In this document: piece after piece, positions 14,515 to 21,267 of the stretch | How positions within the stretch are numbered: position 1 is the stretch's first letter | How the letters are laid out: each line of letters opens with the position of its first letter | NCBI RefSeq assembly: GCF_900101115.1 | Contig: NZ_FNFU01000023.1 | Span: forward strand, 1-45,792 | Length of the DNA stretch: 45,792 nucleotides | Origin: Cryobacterium psychrotolerans | GTDB lineage: Bacteria > Actinomycetota > Actinomycetes > Actinomycetales > Microbacteriaceae | Direction: 5' to 3' | The notes under the pieces: generated by a model | Databases searched by the model: none | The model's input: the letters and a program-made list of their open reading frames with translations, nothing else | Told to the model about the DNA's origin: nothing | Made by a program: the position numbers and the translations under genes

Positions 14515-14937
14515 GTGAAAGTCATGCGAAACCTTCTTTCTTCGTTTTCCCGGCCGCCCGTTGGCGCCACCGATCCCGGAGGCACCCGCGTTCAGAACAC
14601 TCGCCGGCGCCGCGGCCGTCGCCGGTTTGCCGCAGCGGGGAGCCTCATTGCCGTCGGAATAGTTGTCGGCACCGGTCTTGTGTTGCGGCCCGCGACGATC
14701 GCCCAAAACGAGCGCCCCGCGACCCCGCCCTCGGAAAGTATCGACCCCCAGGCGGCAGGCCTAGCGGACCACGGCGGTGCAGCGCAGGCCCGTGCCGCGC
14801 AGAGGGCCGCGGACGCTACCGCCGCCGCCGACATCCTGATGGCAGCCGAAGCCGAAGCCATCCTGGCGGAGACCACAGCTCCCGCCCACCCGTCGGCGCC
14901 GGCTAAGTCCCAACGGGACGCAATCCATCGCAAGTGA
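14515..14937 (+). CDS. Hypothetical single-span membrane protein
   Basis: A 140-aa frame with high third-position GC. After an Arg-rich stretch (QNTRRRRGRRRFAAAG) comes one hydrophobic helix (SLIAVGIVVGTGLVL), then an Ala/Glu-rich extracytoplasmic tail (AAQARAAQRAADATAAADIL, then AAEAEAILAETTAPAH) likely to be helical. The start is uncertain (GTG 14515 or ATG 14524), with no strong ribosome site. It ends 38 bp before the convergent guanidinium exporter gene. Function is unknown. Composition and the basic-hydrophobic junction support a real membrane-anchored protein, but an antisense frame in the same region makes this moderate only. Confidence 0.45.
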   Translation: MKVMRNLLSSFSRPPVGATDPGGTRVQNTRRRRGRRRFAAAGSLIAVGIVVGTGLVLRPATIAQNERPATPPSESIDPQAAGLADHGGAAQARAAQRAADATAAADILMAAEAEAILAETTAPAHPSAPAKSQRDAIHRK

Positions 14938-14975
14938 TTTTTCCCGTGTGCCATGCACGGTCTCGACGACACGGC

Positions 14976-15299
14976 TCAGTGGCCGCCGTCCACGAATTTG
15001 AGACCGACGATGCACCCCACGAGCCCGAGGATGAGCAAGACCTTCGCAAGCGAGGCCGGCTCCGCACCGAAGACCATCGCGTACAGCACGGTGAGCGCCG
15101 CCCCGATTCCGACCCAGACGGCATATGCCGTGCCGGTGGGAATTTCCCGCATGGCCAGGGCAAGGCCGCCCATGCTGAGCAGGAGCGCCCCCACGAATAC
15201 AACCGATGGCCACAACTTGGTGAGGCCGTCAGACCGGCCCAGCGCCGTGGCCCAGACGGCTTCCAGAACGCCGGACACAATGAGAACGATCCAAGACAT
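14976..15299 (-). CDS. gdx: SMR-family guanidinium exporter (Gdx/SugE type)
   Basis: This 107-aa protein has four transmembrane helices, the standard SMR size. Helix 1 is MSWIVLIVSGVLEAVWATAL, with the essential Glu at position 13 followed by AVWA as in the Gdx/SugE subclass. The next segments are SDGLTKLWPS and PTGTAYAVWVGIGA, also Gdx-like. The antiparallel dimer exchanges guanidinium for protons. The subclass is supported by a guanidine-III riboswitch directly upstream (15355-15315), with an AGGAG ribosome site just beyond it. Expression should therefore rise when guanidine accumulates. It is convergent with the small membrane protein gene at 14515. Confidence 0.92.
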   Translation of the reverse strand: MSWIVLIVSGVLEAVWATALGRSDGLTKLWPSVVFVGALLLSMGGLALAMREIPTGTAYAVWVGIGAALTVLYAMVFGAEPASLAKVLLILGLVGCIVGLKFVDGGH

Positions 15300-15314
15300 G
15301 ACAAGCACTCCTGT

Positions 15315-15355
15315 GGCCAGTCTTGTCGCGTGCCGGGTACTGATCCCTCGTCCGG
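15315..15355 (-). ncRNA. Guanidine-III (ykkC-III) riboswitch
   Basis: On the minus strand the leader reads CCGGACGAGG (15355-15346), then GATCAGT, GTACCCGG (15340-15333), then GACAAGAC (15327-15320) and TGGCC. This matches the guanidine-III aptamer consensus block for block. CCGG pairs with CCGG (P2), and GATCAGT pairs with ACTGGCC with one mismatch, forming the pseudoknot stem. The AGGAG ribosome site (15312-15308) begins three bases after the aptamer, so control is probably at translation initiation of the Gdx exporter: guanidine binding frees the site. Confidence 0.88.
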
Positions 15356-15508
15356 AGCCACATTTTGCGGCTTGGGATGAGGTTATCGCGGTCGAAGGTC
15401 GTCTTGTGTTCACGCGAAGAGACCTGTGGCGCCCCTCCCCCTCCGAGAGGATCGAGACAATCCGCTGAATCGACACGTTCCGGTTCGCGGTCGAACCGAG
15501 GAGTCCCG

Positions 15509-16141
15509 ATGACACGCCCATCCCCCACCCTGCTCCTGATCGGCGCACTTGTCGTTGCAGCCACTCAGGTGACGGCCACCCAGGCCTACGCCTCCCCGCC
15601 GGACCCGCCTGCGCCCAGCACGATCAGCAGCGAGCTTGCCGCGATCCCGACCCAGGTCGAGACGGGTTCGGCCGGGTACTCCCGGGACCTCTTCCCGCAC
15701 TGGTCTACGCAGTCCGGCAGCTGCAACACACGAGAGATCGTGCTCCAGCGCGATGGCGAAAACGTCGTGACCAGCTCGACCTGCGCTGCGACCTCGGGCA
15801 GCTGGTACTCGGTCTACGACGGCGCCTGGAACTACGCTTCGTCGGATGTAGACATCGACCACGTCGTCGCACTCTCCGAGGCCTGGGGGTCCGGAGCGTC
15901 GACCTGGACCACGAGCAAGCGTCAACAGTTCGCCAACAGCCTGAGCGACGGTCAGCTGATCGCGGTCACCGACAATGTCAACGCCTCGAAATCCGACCGG
16001 GACGCGGCGGAGTGGCAGCCGCCGCTCACCTCGTACCGCTGCACGTACGCCAAGCACGTCGTGCACGTGAAATACGGATGGGGCCTGTCAATGGACTCCG
16101 CTGAAAAGACTGCGATCAACTCAATGCTGGCAACCTGCTGA
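15509..16141 (+). CDS. Secreted HNH nuclease-like protein (DUF1524/GmrSD C-terminal type)
   Basis: The product is 210 aa, with GAGGAG ahead of ATG 15509. Residues 1-28 are a cleavable signal peptide (MTRPSPTLLLIGALVVAAT, then QAYA) with no lipobox, so the protein is exported. The core matches the DUF1524 HNH fold: DIDHVVALSEAWGSGASTW, FANSLSDGQLIAVTDNVNA, KSDRDAAEWQPP, then CTYAKHVVHVKYGWGLSMD. DxDHVV supplies the H-N-H His, and the downstream Asn and Lys-Ser-Asp complete the pattern. Six cysteines outside the core may form disulfides. The likely role is an extracellular nuclease for nutrient DNA or competitor attack; activity is inferred. Confidence 0.85.
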   Translation: MTRPSPTLLLIGALVVAATQVTATQAYASPPDPPAPSTISSELAAIPTQVETGSAGYSRDLFPHWSTQSGSCNTREIVLQRDGENVVTSSTCAATSGSWYSVYDGAWNYASSDVDIDHVVALSEAWGSGASTWTTSKRQQFANSLSDGQLIAVTDNVNASKSDRDAAEWQPPLTSYRCTYAKHVVHVKYGWGLSMDSAEKTAINSMLATC

Positions 16142-16232
16142 CCGGGTCGCTCCGAACCCGGGCGGCGCCCCGCCCCGCTTATGCCACAATCACTCCGACG
16201 GCGCCCCGTGCGCCGAGAAGCGAGGAGAGCAC

Positions 16233-16811
16233 ATGGCTGAGGTGTTGTTGTTCCATCACGCGCACGGGCTGACCTCCGGGGTCCTGGACTTCGCTGAAGA
16301 GCTCAGGCGCGCCGGTCACGTCATTCACGTGCCCGACCTCTACGAGGGGCAGGTCTTCGACGACCTTGACGAGGGCGTGGCCTACGCCCAGGGGGTGGGG
16401 TTCGGATCGATCATGGAGCGTGGACGGGCTGCCAGCGACGGGATGCCCAGCGAGCTGGTCTACGCCGGGTTCTCCATCGGGGTGTTGTCGGCGCAGATGC
16501 TGGCCCAGACCCGACCCGGAGTCAGGGGCGCGCTGCTGTTCCATGCGTGCATCCCGACCGCTGAGTTCGGCGGGGCCTGGCCCCAGGGAGTGCCGGTCCA
16601 GATCCACGGCATGGATGCCGACGAGTACTTCGTCGACGAAGGCGACATTGACGCGGCCCTCGCGCTCGTGCAGGCAACGCCGGATGCCGAGTTGTTCCTG
16701 TACCCCGGCGACCAGCATCTGTTCGCCGACCGCAGCCTGCCGTCCTACGACGAGCCGGCCGCCACGTTGCTCACAGAACGGGTGCTGGGCTTCCTCCGCA
16801 ACGCCGGCTAA
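16233..16811 (+). CDS. Dienelactone hydrolase-family alpha/beta hydrolase
   Basis: The product is 192 aa, with GAGGAG ahead of ATG 16233. It has the DLH layout: VLLFHHAHGLT, FAEELRRAGHVIHVPDLYEG, nucleophile elbow VYAGFSIGVL, acid HGMDADEYF and His in YPGDQHLF. The elbow has Ser in GFSIG where classical dienelactone hydrolases have Cys (GYCxGG), so it may be a Ser esterase rather than a true dienelactone hydrolase. It is cytosolic, with no signal peptide. It is a single gene between the secreted nuclease and a convergent small gene. The substrate is unknown. Confidence 0.85.
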   Translation: MAEVLLFHHAHGLTSGVLDFAEELRRAGHVIHVPDLYEGQVFDDLDEGVAYAQGVGFGSIMERGRAASDGMPSELVYAGFSIGVLSAQMLAQTRPGVRGALLFHACIPTAEFGGAWPQGVPVQIHGMDADEYFVDEGDIDAALALVQATPDAELFLYPGDQHLFADRSLPSYDEPAATLLTERVLGFLRNAG

Positions 16812-16862
16812 TGCGGGCTGCCCTGTGGCCGCGCCCTCCGCGCACGGCTTTGTTCGGGAGTT

Positions 16863-17129
16863 CTAGCTGGTCATTCCGGCCTGGACCGGAACGAACTGGA
16901 TGTTCTTCGAGGGGTGGACGGTCTTCGCCGGGGCCCGCGAGAATCCCTTCGCGTCAAGGTGGTTCGATGCCCGGAACACGGCCAGGGCGTCGTCAAAGAT
17001 CGCGTTGAGCCGGTGCCCGGAAAACTCCCCCGTCGACCCGTCGGTGAAGGTGATGGAAATGAGCGAGTTGGCCGGAAAGTGCCGGTTCATCCGGATGAAG
17101 CCGTCGGCGTCCTGCGTGAGATTGATCAT
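16863..17129 (-). CDS. Small conserved-looking hypothetical protein
   Basis: The product is 88 aa from ATG 17129, preceded by GGTAGGA. It reads as a compact alpha/beta protein: MINLTQDADGFIRMNRHF, SLISITFTDGSTGEFSGHRL, DDALAVFRASNHLDAKGF, then KNIQFVPVQAG. There are no cysteines, signal peptide or membrane helix. No family is recognised. It lies 65 bp downstream of the GNAT gene on the same strand and might be cotranscribed with it, but no functional link is visible. Confidence 0.65.
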   Translation of the reverse strand: MINLTQDADGFIRMNRHFPANSLISITFTDGSTGEFSGHRLNAIFDDALAVFRASNHLDAKGFSRAPAKTVHPSKNIQFVPVQAGMTS

Positions 17130-17194
17130 GTGATTCCTACCTTCGTGAACTGTAATTCTCCCGCAATCCGGATGGCCCCGCGGAACGCGAGAGC

Positions 17195-17671
17195 TCAGGC
17201 GGCCTTTTTCAGCGCGTCGCCATCGAGCCGGAACGTGGTCCACCCGTCGAGCGGCACGGCGCCGAGCGACCGGTAGAAGCCGATCGCGGGATCGTTCCAG
17301 TCGAGGACATCCCACTCGAGGCGCGCGTAGCCGCGCTCGACGCAGATCGCGGCGAGCCGCGTCAGCAGCGCCGTCCCGTACCCGCTGCCCCGATAGGCCG
17401 GTCGCACGTAGAGGTCCTCCAGGTGAATGCCGTGCACGCCTTCCCAGGTCGAGAACGTGAGGTACCAGAGGGCCACCCCGGCCAGGGTTCCTTTCTCCGT
17501 GCCGTCGACGACGAGCGCGAAGACCGCGGGGCTCTCGCCGAACAGCGCTGACCGCAGACCGTCCTCAGTTGCCACCACCGCGTCGGGCTCTTTCTCGTAG
17601 ACGGCGAGCTCCACGATGAGGCGGAGAATCTCGCGGATATCTGACGGTTCGGCGGCGCGCAGCAGGCTCAT
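17195..17671 (-). CDS. GNAT acetyltransferase (diamine/SAT-like)
   Basis: The 158-aa product is a complete GNAT fold. The N-terminal part reads RAAEPSDIREILRLIVELAVYE, written here as RAAEPSDIREILRLI followed by VELAVYE. The acetyl-CoA loop is RPAYRGSGYGTALL, preceded by GIHLEDLYV, and the C-terminal strand is LEWDVLDWNDPAIGFYRSLGA. The LAxYE and WNxxAIxFYxxLGA patterns are typical of spermidine/diamine-type and thialysine acetyltransferases, so a small-amine substrate is plausible. ATG 17671 follows a TACGCT -10 box by six bases, consistent with a leaderless start. The gene lies 43 bp beyond the end of the flavocytochrome-like gene on the same strand. Confidence 0.88.
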   Translation of the reverse strand: MSLLRAAEPSDIREILRLIVELAVYEKEPDAVVATEDGLRSALFGESPAVFALVVDGTEKGTLAGVALWYLTFSTWEGVHGIHLEDLYVRPAYRGSGYGTALLTRLAAICVERGYARLEWDVLDWNDPAIGFYRSLGAVPLDGWTTFRLDGDALKKAA

Positions 17672-17714
17672 CCCCTCAGCGTACTTTCTCGGAAGCCCTC
17701 CCCCGGCACCGGCA

Positions 17715-19087
17715 TCAGCGCAGGTTGAAGTACTCGCGGTGCACGTTCGCCGTTCGGGCGCCGGACCGCGTCAGGCCCCTCTGGAAGGCGTTCACCATCG
17801 CCTCGGGCCCGCAGATGAACGCCGACAGGTCGCGGGGCGGGCAGCCGGCCGTGGCGAGAACGTCCTCCACCGTCAGCCTGGGCCCGGTGCTGGTGTCGAT
17901 CAGGTGCAGGTGGATGGCGTCATGCCGCGCCGCGAGCTCGCGAATCTCAGCGCCGTAGGGAGCGGGTCCGCGGGAGCTGAAGTAGAGGTCCACGCGCGTG
18001 GGTAAGGTCTCGGATGTCGCATCCCGCAGCCAGCTGAGGATCGGCGCCACACCGATGCCGCCGGCGATCCACGCCTGGTGTTCGGTGCCCCGGCGATAGT
18101 CGAAGTGACCGTGCGGGCTGTTGATCACGGCCGGCATGCCCGGTGCGACCAGGTCGACGATGTTGGAGGTGAAGTCGCCCAGCGCCCCTACAGCGACGCG
18201 CACGTTGGCATCCGCCGGCGCGCTGGCGATGCTGAACGGATGCCGGTGCCACCCATCCTTCGCCTCGAGGTACAGGATCGCGAACTGGCCCGCCCGGTAT
18301 TCGAAGCGCCGTCCCAGCGGCTTCAGCGAGATCTCGACCAGGTTCGCGTCGATCGGCTGCACGGATTCCACCTGGTAGTCGTAGGTGCGGGCGAAGCGGC
18401 GGGCGAGCAACTCCCGGTAGACGTAGAAGACCAGGCCCGTGCCGCCGATGACGAGGTAGGTCCACCGCAGCACCGCCGAGTCGAACATGCTCGCGTCCAG
18501 CAGCCCGTGCAGGAACCCGACGGCCACGAACACGCCCGTGAAGCGATGGAAGAAGCGCCAGACGGCGTAGCTCCGGAAGGGGATACCGGCCAGGCGCACC
18601 ACTCGCGAGCCGGTGACCCTGGGGACGAGTCCCCGAAACCGTTGCGGAACGAAGGACAGCCAGCGCGGCGCGATCGCCCACACGGTGAGCGCCAACAGGC
18701 CGAACAACCCAATCTGGCCGAGCGTCGGGCCGACCGTGGTTTCCCGCACGTCCCCGGTCACCAGGGCGTGCACGGAGATCGCCAGCATGCCCGCGATGTT
18801 GACCCGGCGATGCCACAACGCGGCATGGTCGATCCCGTTGAACCACCGCTCCACCCAGCGCAGCGTGCTGATCAGCACCAGGCCGATGGAGAGCAGGAGC
18901 ACCCCCTCTGCGCCGAGCCACTCCCCGACGAGCTGCTCGAAACCCTCACCGGATGGCCGCGCCACGACCCACAAGACGGCCAGGGCGCTCACGAGCGCGG
19001 CGATGGTGAGCGGGCCGATCAGCTTGGCGTCGAGGCGGGACCCCGGTAGTGCGGCCGGTGTGGCCGAAGCTCGGCACTCAGTACCAC
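17715..19087 (-). CDS. Ferric-reductase-like flavocytochrome; 5' end apparently frameshifted
   Basis: From ~19040 down to 17715 the frame encodes several transmembrane helices of the ferric-reductase/NOX fold, with likely haem histidines (HAALWHRRVNIAG, SVHAL, RFFHRFTG, FLHGLLD). A cytosolic FAD/NAD(P)H module follows (YRAGQFAILYL, HRHPFSIASAP, GGIGVAPILSWL, FICGPEAMVNAFQRGL). It should move electrons from NAD(P)H across the membrane. No ATG/GTG/TTG lies in frame before helix 1. A GTG with GGAGG ahead (19087) is in another frame and would need one indel (1373 nt is not a multiple of three). The next in-frame GTG, 18992, lies inside helix 1. The long frame above 19100 does not look coding. Confidence 0.75.
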
Positions 19088-19378
19088 GAAGGCCTCCATG
19101 TTCTTGAGTGACTGCGTGGAGGCAATGTGCTCGGCAGGCTTGCTGGACGTGCTGTCCGCTTACGATACCGCGGCTGGAGGCAGGCTCCGCAGGATGCCGA
19201 AAACAAGCGCGCGTGAATACCAGTAATCGATGCCCAAAGCCGATCTGTTTCGGTTCCCACAACATATTCGTCGGGAACCACAAAAGCGGGTAGACAGCCC
19301 TGTCCACGCGCCAAGCTCAGCCCCAGACCGTCGGCGATTCCGGCCCGGCGGGTTCCATCGATAACTGGAGTGACGAAA

Positions 19379-20347
19379 ATGAAGAGAACCACATTCAGGT
19401 CCCGTGCCTTTGCAGTATTGGCGGTCGGGGCCATGCTCGCCACGGGCGGGCTCGCGACGGCCGGCGGGGCCAGCGCGGCCCCCGCGGCGGAATCGTCAGA
19501 CGTCGAACGCTGGGTCGTTCCGCAGACCCAGCAGGGCGGCGACTACTGGACCGCGGCGCGCATGAAGGCCGCAAAGCCTGGCGACACCCTGGTCGCCGAC
19601 AACGTCGCCTCCGCCGCATCGACATCCTCGGCCCCGGTGGCCGTGGGGCCCGCGAAGTCGGTCCAGAAGCAGTCGCCCACGCTCAAGGCCAAGCCGGTCC
19701 CGGCACTGGCGCCGGTCAGCCACATCGGGAAGGTGTTCTTCACCCTCGGCGGCGCCAACTACGTCTGCTCCGGCAATGCGATTTCCTCGACCAACAAGAA
19801 CACCGTCGTCACCGCGGGGCACTGCCTCAATGAGGGCCCTGGCGCATTCGCGTCACGCTTCACCTTCGTCCCCGCCTACAACAACGGGGCAGCGCCCTAC
19901 GGCCAGTGGGAGGCGACGGAGCTGTACGCCCCCACCCAGTGGGCGTCCGGCGGCGACATCAACTACGACACCGGCTTCGCGATCGTCGCCTCACCCACCG
20001 GCACGAGCCTGAGCGACACGGTCGGCGCATCCGGTGCTTCGTTCAACAACAGCCGCGGCCTCACCTACTCGGCGTACGGCTACCCGGCGGCAGCACCATT
20101 CAACGGAGCGACCCTGCAGTCCTGCTACGGCACCGCAACCAACGACCCCTACGGCCAGACGCAGTCGCAGGGCATCCCCTGCAACATGACCGGCGGATCG
20201 TCGGGCGGCCCGTGGTTCATCGGCAGCGGCACATCCGGCTACCAGAACTCGGTTAACAGCTTCGGCTACAGCGGCGTCAAGAACACGATGTTCGGGCCGT
20301 ACTGGGGATCCGTCATCCAGAGCACGTATGTCGCCGCAGCGGCCTAA
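19379..20347 (+). CDS. Secreted trypsin-like (S1/V8 type) serine protease
   Basis: The product is 322 aa. A signal peptide (MKRTTFRSRAFAVLAVGA, ending near ASA-A at residue ~35) is followed by a ~75-residue propeptide-like region and the protease domain. The catalytic triad is readable: His in VVTAGHCLN, Asp in YDTGFAIVAS, Ser in GGSSGGPWF. Cys pairs (YVCSGN with GHC; QSCYG with IPCNM) suit disulfides in an exported enzyme. ATG 19379 is preferred to the GTG nine bases earlier because CTGGAG is correctly placed. The likely role is extracellular protein digestion. It ends overlapping a small ORF and is followed by a strong terminator hairpin. Confidence 0.92.
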   Translation: MKRTTFRSRAFAVLAVGAMLATGGLATAGGASAAPAAESSDVERWVVPQTQQGGDYWTAARMKAAKPGDTLVADNVASAASTSSAPVAVGPAKSVQKQSPTLKAKPVPALAPVSHIGKVFFTLGGANYVCSGNAISSTNKNTVVTAGHCLNEGPGAFASRFTFVPAYNNGAAPYGQWEATELYAPTQWASGGDINYDTGFAIVASPTGTSLSDTVGASGASFNNSRGLTYSAYGYPAAAPFNGATLQSCYGTATNDPYGQTQSQGIPCNMTGGSSGGPWFIGSGTSGYQNSVNSFGYSGVKNTMFGPYWGSVIQSTYVAAAA

Positions 20348-20552
20348 GCCGGATCGGGAACACTCCCCCGACACACCAGGAGTGGCCCACGAACACGTGA
20401 CGCCTGACCCGGCGAACGCCGCCGACTGGGACGAGGAACGGATGCGCGGGGCCAGGCCACGCGAGATCGTGCTCAACCCGGATGGTACGCGTCACGTCGA
20501 CGATCCGGCGGACGAATCGGATCCGCCGGAGGGAGAACCGGAAGGACAGTAG
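20328..20552 (+). CDS. Small acidic hypothetical protein
   Basis: A 74-aa frame overlaps the last 20 bases of the protease gene. The product is very hydrophilic (DPANAADWDEERMRGARP, then REIVLNPDGTRHVDDPADES), ending in a Pro/Glu-rich tail. In-frame GTG codons at 20382 and 20397 are alternative starts, and CAGGAG at 20377 lies close to both but at imperfect spacing. No domain is recognised. Short disordered proteins with an EIVLNPDGTRH-like core are plausible in actinobacteria, and the stop codon lies just before the terminator hairpin, which supports it being the last gene of this transcript. Confidence 0.45.
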   Translation: MSPQRPKPDREHSPDTPGVAHEHVTPDPANAADWDEERMRGARPREIVLNPDGTRHVDDPADESDPPEGEPEGQ

Positions 20553-20569
20553 AAACCACGAGCACGGGG

Positions 20570-20599
20570 AACGGCTCACACCGGCGGGTGTGAGCCGTT
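20570..20599. terminator. Strong hairpin terminator between convergent genes
   Basis: An exact inverted repeat with 13-bp arms (AACGGCTCACACC at 20570-20582 and its complement at 20587-20599) and a GGCG tetraloop. It serves the plus-strand protease unit and overlaps the final codons and stop of the minus-strand 2H phosphoesterase gene, so it can act in both directions. No long T-run follows, as is common in high-GC actinobacteria. Confidence 0.8.
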
Positions 20600-21115
20600 C
20601 TGCGTTGGATCGCCATCTCGAACGTGCGTCATTTTCGGGGTGGGCAGGCAGATCGTGGCGAGCACGGTTCGCCCACTCGGCCCCGTGCGGGGCGCCATGT
20701 CGACCAGGGCGATCTGCGAGAGGGAGAGCTCGTCCCCCTCATGCACACGGGCATCGCCCTTGACGGTGACGTGGGCCCGGAAGTCTGGGCCGGTGAAGGC
20801 CGGCTCGTCCGGGGTCGCGGCGAACGGCCGAACGGCATCGACCAGGCTGCGGCGCAGGCGCGCGAGGGCCTCATCGCCCGCGACGAGGGTCACCGGGACA
20901 TCCTTTCGTCGCCCGAACAGCTCGTCGCCACCCGCCACGGCAGTGAGGGCATGCTGGCCGGATACCGCCGAGGCGATGGCCGCGGCGATGTCGGCGGGCG
21001 CGGCATCCGTGAGGAAGGGGGCCAGCACGGTGATGTGCAGCGGCCAGTCTGCCACCGCGAAGCTGTCCCCGGCCCGGAGTGGTTGCAGCGGAAGCACAAC
21101 GACGAGGCGGGACAT
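20576..21115 (-). CDS. 2'-5' RNA ligase-like 2H phosphoesterase
   Basis: The 179-aa product has the two HxT motifs that define 2H phosphoesterases: WPLHITVLAPF near residue 25 and FRAHVTVKGDA near residue 115. The pseudo-repeat symmetry is seen in LigT/ThpR-like proteins. These enzymes open 2',3'-cyclic phosphates or act on 2'-5' links in RNA or small nucleotides. ATG 21115 follows TAGAAT by six bases (leaderless). The last codons lie inside a terminator hairpin shared with the convergent protease unit. The biological substrate is not predictable; the family call is secure from the motif pair. Confidence 0.88.
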   Translation of the reverse strand: MSRLVVVLPLQPLRAGDSFAVADWPLHITVLAPFLTDAAPADIAAAIASAVSGQHALTAVAGGDELFGRRKDVPVTLVAGDEALARLRRSLVDAVRPFAATPDEPAFTGPDFRAHVTVKGDARVHEGDELSLSQIALVDMAPRTGPSGRTVLATICLPTPKMTHVRDGDPTQNGSHPPV

Positions 21116-21192
21116 GCGCCGATTCTAGGGCGCGGCGACTGCCTGTCTGGTGCCTGCCCAGTGCCGCCGCAGCCGATTGTCAACGGACTTTG

Positions 21193-21267
21193 TAGACTCA
21201 GGGCTGGGGAACCGCAGGGTGGAACCGTAGGGTGGAACCGTAGGAACCACCCCTTGAGAGGACAGTA
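21193..21267 (+). promoter_or_regulatory. Promoter and tandem-repeat leader of the ABC-F gene
   Basis: TAGACT (21193-21198) is a good -10 box. The ~60-nt leader then holds three head-to-tail 13-base units at 21208-21220, 21221-21233 and 21234-21246 (GGAACCGCAGGGT, GGAACCGTAGGGT, GGAACCGTAGGAA). GGGTGG occurs at 21217-21222 and 21230-21235, and either copy can pair with CCACCC (21247-21252), giving two mutually exclusive hairpins before the GAGAGGA ribosome site. This is compatible with an attenuator-like control, as reported for several ABC-F resistance genes. Confidence 0.5.

Noticed and set aside
14592..15213. Minus-strand frames opposite the small membrane gene and the exporter
   Set aside because: They overlap the riboswitch-controlled exporter or its neighbour out of frame and lack start signals.
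19100..19307. N-terminal extension of the flavocytochrome up to ATG 19307
   Set aside because: Cys/His/Arg-rich translation unlike the family, no hydrophobic or cofactor motif, and it lies in the probable promoter region of the protease gene.
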